This document shows, piece by piece, positions 9,452 to 16,806 of a DNA stretch of 64,000 nucleotides. The translations under genes and the position numbers were made by a program. Below the pieces are notes generated by a model that worked only from the letters and a program-made list of their open reading frames with translations, was not told the origin of the DNA and made no database searches. The first letter of the stretch is position 1. The number at the start of each line of letters is the position of its first letter. Source of the stretch: Sphingomonas panacis (GTDB taxonomy: Bacteria > Pseudomonadota > Alphaproteobacteria > Sphingomonadales > Sphingomonadaceae); the NCBI RefSeq assembly GCF_001717955.1, contig NZ_CP014168.1:3751501-3815500 (forward strand), in the 5' to 3' direction.

Positions 9452-9733
9452 ATGGCAAAAACCCCGACCGCCGCCGCAGCCGCGCCCAAGACCGGCGGCA
9501 TCCACGCGCCGATCCAGCCCTCGGAAGATCTCGCCGCGATCGTCGGCAACGATCGTCTGCCGCGCAGCGAAGTCATCAAGAAGGTTTGGGATTACATCAA
9601 GGCGAACAACCTTCAAAACCCTGAAAACAAGCGCGAAATCGTCGCCGACGAGAAGCTGAAGAAAATTTTCGGCAAAGACAAGGTGACGATGTTCGAAATG
9701 AACAAGCACCTCGCGGGCCACATGAAGGCCTGA
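9452..9733 (+). CDS. SWIB/MDM2-domain protein
   Basis: 93 residues: a short Ala- and Pro-rich, Lys-containing N-terminus (about 20 residues), then a SWIB domain (LPRSEVIKKVWDYIKANNLQ, then NKREIVADEKLKKIFGKDKV and MFEMNKHLAGHM). This fold is mainly eukaryotic (SWI/SNF, MDM2) but is also found in chlamydiae and several proteobacteria, where it may act on chromosome structure. aggaag lies upstream of ATG 9452. It stands alone between two terminator-like hairpins, so it is probably its own transcription unit. Confidence 0.92.
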   Translation: MAKTPTAAAAAPKTGGIHAPIQPSEDLAAIVGNDRLPRSEVIKKVWDYIKANNLQNPENKREIVADEKLKKIFGKDKVTMFEMNKHLAGHMKA

Positions 9734-9742
9734 ACGGTCTTG

Positions 9743-9770
9743 CGGGCGCCGGCGGATACGTCGGCGCCCC
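9743..9770 (+). terminator. Terminator-like hairpin after the SWIB gene
   Basis: gggcgccg (9744-9751) pairs with cggcgccc (9762-9769) around a 10-base loop, ten bases after the SWIB stop. Only a short T-run (ttt, 9776-9778) follows, so termination strength is uncertain. Confidence 0.5.
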
Positions 9771-9857
9771 GCGACTTTGGCTGATTCCGACCATTTCGGA
9801 ACTATGATCCAGCGACGTTCGTTTCGCGCCTTAAGATTTCACAATCGAGAGGCCGTC

Positions 9858-10493
9858 ATGAAACGCTCCAATCTCATCGCCACAACGATCGGCGCCACCG
9901 CGCTGATGTTCGCCGGCTCGCCAGCGCTCGCGCAGGGCAAGGCCGATCGCGCCCGCGCCGCCATCGCCGAAGCGCGTGGCAAGATCGATGCCGCCAACAA
10001 GGTCGGCGTCGCCGGTGATGCGCCGCGCCTTCAGGCCGAAGCGCAGGCCGCGCTTCGCACCGCCGAGGAAGAACTCGCGCGCGGCAAGAAGGACGAAGCC
10101 ATCGCCGACGCACTCCACGCGTCGGAACTCGCCGACACCGCGCTCGGCGCGGCGCAGCAGGCGCGCAACGCACAGGCAAGCGCACAACAGGCCGACGCTC
10201 AGGCCACGGCGGCGCAGGCCCAGCAGCAGGCTCAGGCGGCAAACGAGCGCGCCGACGCAGCGCAACAGCAGGCTGCGGCAGCCGCCGCCGATGCCGCAGC
10301 CGCCCGCGCTGCACCTCCAGTTGTCGTCGCCGCGCCCACCCCGACGCCGACCACGACGATCACCACCGAGACGACCAAGCAGGCCGTCGCCACGCCGGCC
10401 GTGCATCGCCGCGTCGTGCGCAAATCGACCACGCCGAGAGCGCGCACGGTCGAGAAGACCACGACCAGCGTCACCACGTCGCAGCAGCAATAA
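9858..10493 (+). CDS. Exported Ala/Gln-rich coiled-coil protein, DUF4398-like
   Basis: 211 residues with a signal peptide (MKRSNLIATTIGATALMFAG, cleavage near SPALAQG). The mature N-terminal half, from KADRARAAIAEARGKIDAAN to HASELADTALGAAQ, has the spaced Ala, Leu and Glu helical pattern of DUF4398 proteins. A Gln/Ala-rich coiled coil (about 95-150), a Pro/Thr-rich linker and a basic C-terminus (HRRVVRKSTTPRARTVEK) follow. A periplasmic structural or envelope-binding role is possible, but the function is unknown. ATG 9858 is chosen because it starts the signal peptide. A hairpin follows the stop. Confidence 0.8.
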   Translation: MKRSNLIATTIGATALMFAGSPALAQGKADRARAAIAEARGKIDAANKVGVAGDAPRLQAEAQAALRTAEEELARGKKDEAIADALHASELADTALGAAQQARNAQASAQQADAQATAAQAQQQAQAANERADAAQQQAAAAAADAAAARAAPPVVVAAPTPTPTTTITTETTKQAVATPAVHRRVVRKSTTPRARTVEKTTTSVTTSQQQ

Positions 10494-10500
10494 GACGGTT

Positions 10501-10522
10501 GGGCGCCGGTGGTCCGGCGCCC
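10501..10522. terminator. Perfect hairpin between the coiled-coil gene and tRNA-Arg
   Basis: gggcgccgg and ccggcgccc pair perfectly over nine bases around loop tggt, seven bases after the upstream stop. It lies between convergent units (the coding gene on plus, tRNA-Arg on minus) and may end both. No T-run is present. Confidence 0.5.
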
Positions 10523-10544
10523 GATCCGCGCGATGTTGGAGAAA

Positions 10545-10621
10545 TGGTGGTCCCGGAGGGACTCGAACCCCCGACGCCCACATTAGGAATGTGGCGCTCT
10601 ATCCTGCTGAGCTACGGAACC
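10545..10621 (-). tRNA. tRNA-Arg (anticodon CCT)
   Basis: The reverse complement begins GGTTCCGTAGCTCAGCAGGA and ends with an encoded CCA. It folds as a cloverleaf: acceptor stem GGTTCCG/CGGGACC with one G-U pair, anticodon stem CCACA/TGTGG and loop TTCCTAA giving anticodon CCT, and a T arm with GGTTCGAGTC. It reads AGG, a rare codon in this GC-rich genome. It is 45 bases downstream of the DUF1178 gene, with its own promoter-like boxes. Confidence 0.96.
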
Positions 10622-10631
10622 AATCGCTCAC

Positions 10632-10660
10632 CCTGTACCGACAGGAGAGCCCACGCTCAA
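10632..10660 (-). promoter_or_regulatory. Putative promoter of tRNA-Arg
   Basis: On the minus strand TTGAGC (10655-10660) and TACAGG (10632-10637) are separated by 17 bases, and the tRNA begins ten bases after the second box. This is a plausible housekeeping sigma promoter. Confidence 0.45.
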
Positions 10661-10666
10661 GCGGTG

Positions 10667-11113
10667 TCAGTTGACGGCATCGGGCGGGACGATCGGCAAG
10701 GGCAAAGGCGCGACGGGCACGCCCTCCTCGATCAGCGACTTGGCCTCGGCGAGCGAGGTCTGGCCGTGGATCGGTGCCGCAGGCACATCGCCGGCATGCA
10801 TCGCGCGGGCGCGCTCCGGGAACGCCGCGCCGACCCATTCGGATTTCTCCAGCGCCTTGGCCTGAGCCTGGGCGAGCGCCTTCATCGCCGCCTTGATCGC
10901 GGCTGGCGTCGGCGGCTCGTCGCTCTTGGCAACGGCGCGGCTGTTGCCTTTGGGCGAGACGTTGGGCGCCATCACCGCCTTGACGATTTCGGCATCGCCA
11001 CACACCGGGCATGAGAGCAGGCCGCGCGTGCGCTGGTCCTCATAGGCGGCGCTCGACCCGAACCAGGCTTCGAACACGTGCGACTGCGGGCAGCGCAGAT
11101 CGAAGACGATCAT
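10667..11113 (-). CDS. DUF1178 family protein
   Basis: 148 residues, the usual DUF1178 length. It begins MIVFDLRCPQSHVFEAWFGS with SSAAYEDQRTRGLLSCPVCG. The Cys/His pattern (CPxxH and CPVC) suggests a zinc-ribbon-like N-terminus. The rest is helical with MAPNVSPKG and a C-terminal P-rich end. Function unknown. The start overlaps the stop of the upstream nitrilase-family gene by four bases, so it is translated as the last gene of grxC-nitrilase-DUF1178, an order that recurs in sphingomonads. Confidence 0.9.
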   Translation of the reverse strand: MIVFDLRCPQSHVFEAWFGSSAAYEDQRTRGLLSCPVCGDAEIVKAVMAPNVSPKGNSRAVAKSDEPPTPAAIKAAMKALAQAQAKALEKSEWVGAAFPERARAMHAGDVPAAPIHGQTSLAEAKSLIEEGVPVAPLPLPIVPPDAVN

Positions 11114-11931
11114 GCCGACGTGACGTCGGGTATCGCACGGCGGTGCGTGATGACGGGCACGCGCGCGCGCACGTCGGTGATGCGCGCGGGATCGATCTCG
11201 GCGAAACCGAGGCCGGCCTCCTCGCCCATGTCGAGCAGGACCGTCCCCCACGGGTCGATCACGAGCGAATGGCCGTAGGTGGCACGGCCGTCCTCGTGCG
11301 TTCCGGTCTGCGCGGCGGACACCACATAGGCGGCCGATTCGATCGCGCGGGCGCGTTGCAGGATATGCCAGTGCGCCGCGCCGGTGGGGCGAGTGAACGC
11401 CGCCGGAATCGCCAGCACGGTCGCGCCCGCGTTGCTGAGCGCGCGGAAGAGATCGGCGAAACGCAGATCGTAGCAGATCGCCAGACCGAGATGACCGGCC
11501 GGCGTATCGACCACCACCGCGCCCTTGCCCGGCGCATAGGAGGCGGATTCGCGCCAGCTTTCGCCGCTCGGCAAATCGACGTCGAACAGATGCAATTTGT
11601 CGTAGCGCGCGCGGATTTCGCCCTGATCGTCGATCACGAAAGCGCGATTGGCGAGCCGCCCGTCCTCACCGTGAACCGCGAGCGAGCCAAGATGCACCCA
11701 GAGCTTGTGTTCCTTCGCCGCTGCGCGTGTGGCGGCGAGCACGGGATCATCACTCTCGGCGCGCAGATGCGGCTTGGCGCGCCCGCGGTTCTGATCGATC
11801 AGTCCCGACATCTCCGGCGTGAACAGCATCGCCGCGCCGCCCGCCGCCGCCTCAGCCACCGCATCGACGATGGTACGCGCGTTCGCCTGCGGATCGATCC
11901 CGCTGGTCATCTGGAGCAGCGCGATCTTCAT
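11110..11931 (-). CDS. Carbon-nitrogen hydrolase, Nit1-like
   Basis: 273-residue nitrilase-superfamily enzyme. The catalytic triad is visible as Glu in LFTPEMSGL (about 40), Lys in RYDKLHLFDVDL (about 114) and Cys in LAICYDLRFADLFRAL (about 152). The HLFDVDLPSGESWRES segment resembles Nit1-type amidases that hydrolyse deaminated glutathione, which would fit the adjacent glutaredoxin gene; this substrate is an inference. It overlaps grxC upstream and the DUF1178 gene downstream by four bases each, so the three form one operon. Confidence 0.9.
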   Translation of the reverse strand: MKIALLQMTSGIDPQANARTIVDAVAEAAAGGAAMLFTPEMSGLIDQNRGRAKPHLRAESDDPVLAATRAAAKEHKLWVHLGSLAVHGEDGRLANRAFVIDDQGEIRARYDKLHLFDVDLPSGESWRESASYAPGKGAVVVDTPAGHLGLAICYDLRFADLFRALSNAGATVLAIPAAFTRPTGAAHWHILQRARAIESAAYVVSAAQTGTHEDGRATYGHSLVIDPWGTVLLDMGEEAGLGFAEIDPARITDVRARVPVITHRRAIPDVTSA

Positions 11932-12185
11932 GCCGCGAGCAGTTCGTCCAGTTTGCCGGTACGCTCGAGCGCGGCGAGATCGTCAGACCCGCCGACGTGC
12001 GTATCGCCGATGAAGATTTGCGGCACGGTCGTGCGGCCGTTGGCGCGATCGAGCATTTCGGCGCGCTTGGGGCCGCCCATCGTGATGTCGAATTCCTCGA
12101 CCTCGACGCCCTTCGACGCGAGCAACCGGAGTGCGCGCGTGCAATAGGGGCAGAAGGCTTTGGTGTAGATTTGTGTCTTTGCCAT
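11928..12185 (-). CDS. grxC: Glutaredoxin 3
   Basis: 85 residues, MAKTQIYTKAFCPYCTRALR at the N-terminus with the dithiol CPYC active site, then the cis-Pro segment RTTVPQIFIGDTHVGGSDDL that binds glutathione. It reduces disulfides and glutathione mixed disulfides in the cytoplasm. ATG 12185 was chosen over an in-frame upstream start because it begins right at the thioredoxin fold. It leads the grxC-nitrilase-DUF1178 operon. Confidence 0.95.
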   Translation of the reverse strand: MAKTQIYTKAFCPYCTRALRLLASKGVEVEEFDITMGGPKRAEMLDRANGRTTVPQIFIGDTHVGGSDDLAALERTGKLDELLAA

Positions 12186-12220
12186 CACCCAAACGTGTGC
12201 AGTCGCCCGGCGCTTGTCAA

Positions 12221-12946
12221 TCACGTGCCGTCCGAATCAAGCACACGCGCCCAGCACAAGATCGCGACCGAGGTGGCTCCCGCCGCCAGCAGTGCAGCGG
12301 TGCAGGCGTCGGTGGTGGCGCCGCTGGTGTAGATATCGTCGACCAGCGCGACGGCCTTGCCCGCCACCCGTTCAGGCCGCGACACCGCGAACGCGCCCTT
12401 CACCGCCCGCGCCCGCGCGGTGACGCCAAGCCCGCGCAGCATCGGCGTCGCGCGCGTTCGTCTCAGCGCGAGCGGATCGGTGGGTACGCCACTGGCGCGG
12501 GCGAGCGATGTGGCGATCAGCGCCGCCTGATTGAACCCGCGCGACCACAGCCGCCAGCGGTGAAGCGGCACCGGCACGATCAGGTCCGCGCCCGCCGGCA
12601 TCAGCCGCGCCATCTGCCGCCCGACCGTCTCGGCGAAGGCGATCCGCCCGCCGTATTTGAGCCGCAGCGCGACCGTGCGGGCGATATCGCCATAGGCGAC
12701 CGCCGCGAACACGCCGGCGTGGCGGGGCGGCGCCGCGAGGCAATCGGCGCATTGTTCCGAAATGCCGTACTCATGCTCGAACGGCACCTGACAGGTCGCG
12801 CACCACGGCGGGGCGAGGAAACGCAGCGCGCCCCAGCACGTCGCGCAGAAACGATGGTCTTCGCCCGTCACCGCGCCGCAGCCCGGGCAGCGCGGCGGCA
12901 GCGCGAGACCGGCGACGAACTGCAAGGGCGCGGCGAGCGGCGACAC
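12221..12946 (-). CDS. comF: ComF family phosphoribosyltransferase-like protein
   Basis: About 241 residues. The N-terminus has a zinc-ribbon double-zinc-ribbon pattern (RCPGCG, FCATCWG, WCATCQVPF, CADCL), followed by a phosphoribosyltransferase domain with the PRPP loop ALVDDIYTSGATTDACTAAL and VPVPLHRWRLWSRGFNQAAL. ComF proteins act in DNA uptake for natural transformation, often as ssDNA-handling factors. The start is unsure: GTG 12946 is used, GTG 12973 is also in frame. It is divergent from the methyltransferase gene, 42 bases away. Confidence 0.88.
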   Translation of the reverse strand: MSPLAAPLQFVAGLALPPRCPGCGAVTGEDHRFCATCWGALRFLAPPWCATCQVPFEHEYGISEQCADCLAAPPRHAGVFAAVAYGDIARTVALRLKYGGRIAFAETVGRQMARLMPAGADLIVPVPLHRWRLWSRGFNQAALIATSLARASGVPTDPLALRRTRATPMLRGLGVTARARAVKGAFAVSRPERVAGKAVALVDDIYTSGATTDACTAALLAAGATSVAILCWARVLDSDGT

Positions 12947-12988
12947 ACCCCCTTGTCGCTGGCGCGGCGACACGGCACAAGCCGGCGC

Positions 12989-13828
12989 GTGAGCGTTCCC
13001 GACATCTTCGATCGCGCCGCCCGGCGCCGCTACCGCGACCGCGCGGCTCCCGATTTCGCGCAATATGATTTTCTGCGCGCGACGATGCTCGATGGGCTTC
13101 AGGAGCGGCTCGACAGCGTGAAGCGCGATTTCACCGACGTACTCGATCTCGGCTGTTTCGACGGCGGCTTTGCCGGTCCGCCGGGCGCGCGGATCGTGCG
13201 GAGCGACGCGGGGCCGCGCTTCGCCGCCAGCGCGGGCGGGATCGTCGCGGAGGAAGACCATTTGCCCTTCGCCGAAGCAAGCTTCGACCTGATCGTCTCG
13301 GCGGGTGTGCTCGACAGCGTCAGCGATCTGCCCGGCGCGCTGATCCAGGCGCGGCGGGCGCTTCGCCCCGACGGGCTGTTCCTCGCCGCCTTCGTCGGTG
13401 CGGGTTCGCTGGCGAGCCTGCGCGCCGCATTGCGAGTCGCGGAGGGCGACCGGCCGGCGGCGCGGCTCCACCCGCAGATCGACGTGCGCTCGGCCGGCGA
13501 CCTGCTGATGCGTGCGGGCTTCGCTCTGCCCGTCGCCGACGGCGAGACGCTCAACGTCCGCTATGGCGATCTCGGCGGGCTGCTGCGCGATCTGCGCGGC
13601 ATGGCCGCCACCAACGCGCTCAACGGCCGCCGCCCGTTGCGGCGCGACACGCTCGCGCGCGCCTATCAGGCGTTCGCCGATCTTGCCGACCCGGACGGGC
13701 GGGTGCCGGAGAAATTCGAAATCATCTTCATGACCGGCTGGGCACCCTCGCCCGACCAGCCGAAACCGGCGCGCCGCGGCAGCGCGACGTCTTCGCTCGC
13801 GGCTGCGCTGAAGCTGCCGCAAGCCTGA
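12989..13828 (+). CDS. SAM-dependent methyltransferase, NDUFAF5/BioC-like
   Basis: 279 residues starting at GTG 12989 (VSVPDIFDRAARRRYRDRAA). It has a class I methyltransferase fold with motif I VLDLGCFDGG, the acidic loop EEDHLPFAEASFDLIVSAGV and the RALRPDGLFLAAFVG strand. The family includes BioC and NDUFAF5, which modifies a complex I subunit; the FDRxxRRxxRDRAA N-terminus favours the NDUFAF5 type. The substrate here is inferred. Upstream in-frame sequence is antisense to comF and not part of the gene. Confidence 0.85.
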   Translation: MSVPDIFDRAARRRYRDRAAPDFAQYDFLRATMLDGLQERLDSVKRDFTDVLDLGCFDGGFAGPPGARIVRSDAGPRFAASAGGIVAEEDHLPFAEASFDLIVSAGVLDSVSDLPGALIQARRALRPDGLFLAAFVGAGSLASLRAALRVAEGDRPAARLHPQIDVRSAGDLLMRAGFALPVADGETLNVRYGDLGGLLRDLRGMAATNALNGRRPLRRDTLARAYQAFADLADPDGRVPEKFEIIFMTGWAPSPDQPKPARRGSATSSLAAALKLPQA

Positions 13829-13860
13829 GATCACGGCCCGTCGCGGTGTTTACGATCATG

Positions 13861-13878
13861 GTAACGAAGTCTTAAACC
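13861..13878 (+). promoter_or_regulatory. Possible CtrA-like site upstream of the CHAP gene
   Basis: gtaacgaagtcttaaacc has the spacing of the alphaproteobacterial CtrA box TTAA-N7-TTAA with one mismatch (GTAA-N7-TTAA). It lies 50-65 bases before the start of an exported peptidoglycan amidase gene, a class often under cell-cycle control. This is a pattern match only. Confidence 0.3.
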
Positions 13879-13926
13879 ATTCTCGATTACCCCGGGTTCG
13901 GGGGGCGCCCTTTAAACGGTGCCTGT

Positions 13927-14484
13927 ATGCGAGTTGTATTTCGCCTCTTGGCTCTTTCCGCCGCGCTTTATGCGGCTGGTCCGCTTCATGCGGGATCGCT
14001 CCTCAACTATGTCGGGGAGTGCGTTCCGTTCGCGCGGGCCGCGTCCGGCATCCAGATCTATGGCGACGCCTGGACCTGGTGGGACAAGGCGGCCGGCCAT
14101 TATCGCCGCGGCGAGCTTCCCCGCGTCGGCTCGGTCGTCGTCTTCTCGCGGACATCGCGGCTGCCCTACGGCCACGTCGCGGTCATCAGCCGCATCGTCG
14201 ATCCGCGCGTCGTGATGGTGACTCACGCCAATTGGTCGCGCCAGAACGGCGAACGCGGGCATGCCGAGCAGGATGTGACGCTGACCGATGTTTCGCCCGG
14301 CAACGACTGGAGCGAGGTGCGAGTCTGGTATCGCGACATGGTCGGGCTTGGCGGCACGACCTATCCGATCTCGGGCTTCATCTATTCGACGCCGGTCGAC
14401 GGCGCCCCGCCGCCGCATCCCGCGCCCGAACTGACCGGCCGCGACCCCGATTATGTCGGCGCGCTGATCGACTCGTATAAATAA
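13927..14484 (+). CDS. Exported CHAP-domain peptidoglycan amidase
   Basis: 185 residues with a signal peptide (MRVVFRLLALSAALYAAGPLHA). The CHAP domain follows: catalytic Cys in YVGECVPFARAASGI (about 31), the WTWWDKAAGHYRRG segment with RVGSVVVFS, catalytic His in PYGHVAVISRI (about 82), and VTHANWSRQNGERG. CHAP enzymes cut amide bonds in peptidoglycan, and small secreted ones are common in this order. The C-terminus (HPAPELTGRDPDYVGALIDS) is not part of the domain. Confidence 0.9.
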   Translation: MRVVFRLLALSAALYAAGPLHAGSLLNYVGECVPFARAASGIQIYGDAWTWWDKAAGHYRRGELPRVGSVVVFSRTSRLPYGHVAVISRIVDPRVVMVTHANWSRQNGERGHAEQDVTLTDVSPGNDWSEVRVWYRDMVGLGGTTYPISGFIYSTPVDGAPPPHPAPELTGRDPDYVGALIDSYK

Positions 14485-14709
14485 CCGGAGCACCGACGGA
14501 GGCGCACTGCCTGACGCGGCGCTGATCCTGCCAGATCGCTGCAACATCAACGCCAGCACCGCGCGAGCAAACCAGTGCGAAAACGCCCGCACGCACCCAC
14601 CGCGCTTTGGTTTCACGCGAAGGCCGGAGTTCCCGTGACGGCCCAAGTCGTGCCGGCGACGCCAGCGCTCGCCGGCAGGACGACCTTCGCGATTATCGAA
14701 GCGGCTTGC

Positions 14710-14853
14710 TCAGCCTCGGCAGGCGACGAGCTTCGCCTCGAACATCTGCGCCAACTCGAGCCGGCGCTTGCGCGCCTCCTCGGTCACCGCCGTGCGCGCG
14801 GCGACATGCTCCTGCATGGCACGCCGCGTATAATAGTGAAGGTTTGACTCCAT
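14710..14853 (-). CDS. Small hypothetical protein, 47 residues
   Basis: A short frame, MESNLHYYTRRAMQEHVAAR at the start and RKRRLELAQMFEAKLVACRG at the end, amphipathic and helical throughout. I recognise the pattern YYxRRAxEExxAAxxAxxxxAR as recurring in small sphingomonad hypothetical proteins, but cannot assign a function. ATG 14853 is chosen since upstream residues are low-complexity. Between 14485 and 14709 I see nothing convincing on either strand. Confidence 0.65.
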   Translation of the reverse strand: MESNLHYYTRRAMQEHVAARTAVTEEARKRRLELAQMFEAKLVACRG

Positions 14854-14970
14854 GATAGCTGACCCGCCCTCGCGACCGTATGTTCTGGATGCCCCCGGTG
14901 CTGCGCTTTTAACGGGCAAAGTCATAAGCTTTTGTGACAAAATGGCGCTGCGGCGCGGCAAATCGCCATA

Positions 14971-16173
14971 TTAACCTGGATAAAGCCGAAAATCCCGGCT
15001 TTCCGCCGCCCACGCCGCTTCATCGGGGCGAATCAGCGCGTCGAGATCGCCCGGAGTCGCCGCCGAGTCGTCGACCCATTCGCGCAGCGCCGGGCCACCG
15101 TTGATGACGTCGATGGCGAGCTTGCCGAACGCATATTCATAGGGAAAATCGCGCCACAGCGGATAGTCCGGCATCAACGCGCGGATCGCCTTGAAGGCGA
15201 GCGCCTGCACCCGCCACGGCCGGAACGCGGCGTGATCGTAGAAGCGGCCCTCGGCGTGAATCTGCACGCCGTTGCAGAGCTGCCCGACATGCTTGTGGAA
15301 GGTCGGCTGGAACCAGATGTCGCGCAACGCGCAGCCCGCCAGCCATTCGGGCGCGAGCCGGCGCATTTCGGCGATCACCGCCTTGGCGTCCATGTCGGGC
15401 GCGCCGAACAGTTCGAGCGGACGGGTGGTGCCGCGCCCTTCGGAGAGCGTCGTTCCCTCGAGCATCACCGTGCCGGCATAGGCACGCGCCATGTTGAGGT
15501 TGGGCGCGTTGGGACTTGGGTTGATCCACAGCCGCTCGACCGGCCAGCCGAACCCCGGCGCAGCCTCGGGCGCCCAACCTTCCATCGCGATCACCCGGTA
15601 GTCGACGTCGAGCCCGAGCGTGCGGATGAACCAATGGCCGAGTTCGCCCATCGTCAGCCCGTGCCGCATCGGCATCGCGCCCGCGCCGACGAAGCTCTCC
15701 CAGCCGGGGCGCAGCGTGAGTCCCTCGATCGGGCGACCCGCCGGATTGGGGCGATCGAGCACCCACACCGCCTTGCCGTGCTCGGCGGCGGCTTCCAGCA
15801 CGTAACGCAGCGTCGTGATGAAGGTGTAGATGCGCGTGCCGAGATCCTGCAGATCGACCAGCATCACGTCGAACGTCGCCATCGACGCTTCGGTCGGCCG
15901 GCGCACTTCGCCGTAGAGGCTGAACACGGGCATACCGTAGGTCGGATCGGTGAAGTCGGGCGACTCCATCATATTGTCCTGAAGATCGCCGCGCACGCCA
16001 TGCTGCGGCCCGAACACCGCCGACACGGTCACCCCCGCCGCGACCAACGCGTCGAGGCTGTGGGTGAGATCCTCGGTGACGGAGGCCGGATGCGCGAGCA
16101 ACGCGACGCGCTTGCCCTCCAGCGGCTTGCGCAAGGCGGCGTCGGCGAGGAGGCGGTCGATCCCGAAATTCAT
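14971..16173 (-). CDS. namZ: DUF1343 protein, NamZ-type exo-beta-N-acetylmuramidase
   Basis: 400 residues, full family length. Characteristic segments are MNFGIDRLLADAALRKPLEG, LAHPASVTEDLTHSLDAL, VFGPQHGVRGDLQDNM, FSLYGEVRRPTEASMATFDV, VDLQDLGTRIYTFITTLRYV and LDRPNPAGRPIEG, and the later GLTMGELGHWFI. Founding member YbbC/NamZ of Bacillus removes terminal MurNAc from peptidoglycan fragments. No signal peptide is seen, so a cytoplasmic role in cell-wall recycling is likely here. It follows the DOMON-like gene by 55 bases. Confidence 0.88.
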   Translation of the reverse strand: MNFGIDRLLADAALRKPLEGKRVALLAHPASVTEDLTHSLDALVAAGVTVSAVFGPQHGVRGDLQDNMMESPDFTDPTYGMPVFSLYGEVRRPTEASMATFDVMLVDLQDLGTRIYTFITTLRYVLEAAAEHGKAVWVLDRPNPAGRPIEGLTLRPGWESFVGAGAMPMRHGLTMGELGHWFIRTLGLDVDYRVIAMEGWAPEAAPGFGWPVERLWINPSPNAPNLNMARAYAGTVMLEGTTLSEGRGTTRPLELFGAPDMDAKAVIAEMRRLAPEWLAGCALRDIWFQPTFHKHVGQLCNGVQIHAEGRFYDHAAFRPWRVQALAFKAIRALMPDYPLWRDFPYEYAFGKLAIDVINGGPALREWVDDSAATPGDLDALIRPDEAAWAAESRDFRLYPG

Positions 16174-16228
16174 GGCAGGGTTCCGTGTGTCATCTGTCGC
16201 CCGGCTTCACCCGCAGAGGCGATGCCGG

Positions 16229-16792
16229 TCAAGCCGGGAGGATCGCGACGAACCCGTCGCGGTTGTGGAAATCGGGTGCGCCGGGCGGGTGTGCGAGCGC
16301 CCAATAGGATTTGCCGCCATCGCTGGTTTCGATGATCGCGGTGATGTTGAGCGCCCAATCCGCCTGCCGGTGGGACACCGCGATCGAGAGCGACACCTCG
16401 GCGCGCCTATCGTCGAATCGCCAGCCCGCTTGGGTGAGGCGAACGTCGCTGGCCTGGCGCATGCCCGCACGGTAGCCATCGAACGCATAGGCAGCCCAAT
16501 GCCCCGAGGTCGCGAGGTTGATCTCGCGATATCCCGGCGCCCCTGCCGGCGCGACGAACGCCTCGAAGCAGCTATGCCGCCAGAGATCGTGGGCGCGACA
16601 CTGGTCGGCGTGCTCCGCTGGCAATGCGCCATCGATTCGGTCGCCCGGCCAGACCACGTTGTCGATCGCGCCGACCACGACGAAGCGCAGATCGAGACGA
16701 TCGCCATGACGTTCCAGCGTAACCTCGATGCCATCGATCGCGCGGCTCGGAAAGTCCGGGTGCGCCACCAACGCGAATGCTCTCGTTTGCAC
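16229..16792 (-). CDS. DOMON-like domain protein
   Basis: 187 residues. A beta-sandwich pattern is visible: LERHGDRLDLRFVVVGAID, DLWRHSCFEAFVAPAG, YREINLATSGHWAAYAFDGY, then VSLSIAVSHRQADWALNITA. This resembles DOMON-like proteins, which bind sugar or haem; no signal peptide or haem ligands are clear. It lies 14 bases downstream of recG and upstream of namZ on the same strand, so it may be in one transcript. Function unknown. Confidence 0.8.
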   Translation of the reverse strand: MQTRAFALVAHPDFPSRAIDGIEVTLERHGDRLDLRFVVVGAIDNVVWPGDRIDGALPAEHADQCRAHDLWRHSCFEAFVAPAGAPGYREINLATSGHWAAYAFDGYRAGMRQASDVRLTQAGWRFDDRRAEVSLSIAVSHRQADWALNITAIIETSDGGKSYWALAHPPGAPDFHNRDGFVAILPA

Positions 16793-16806
16793 CTCGCGCC
16801 CCCCCC

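Noticed and set aside
10545..10621. tRNA-Arg as an integration site for a genomic island
   Set aside because: No integrase, direct repeat or change in gene content flanks it.
12131..12988. Upstream extension of the methyltransferase frame
   Set aside because: This part is antisense to comF and grxC and has no domain content; the real start is GTG 12989 at the family N-terminus.
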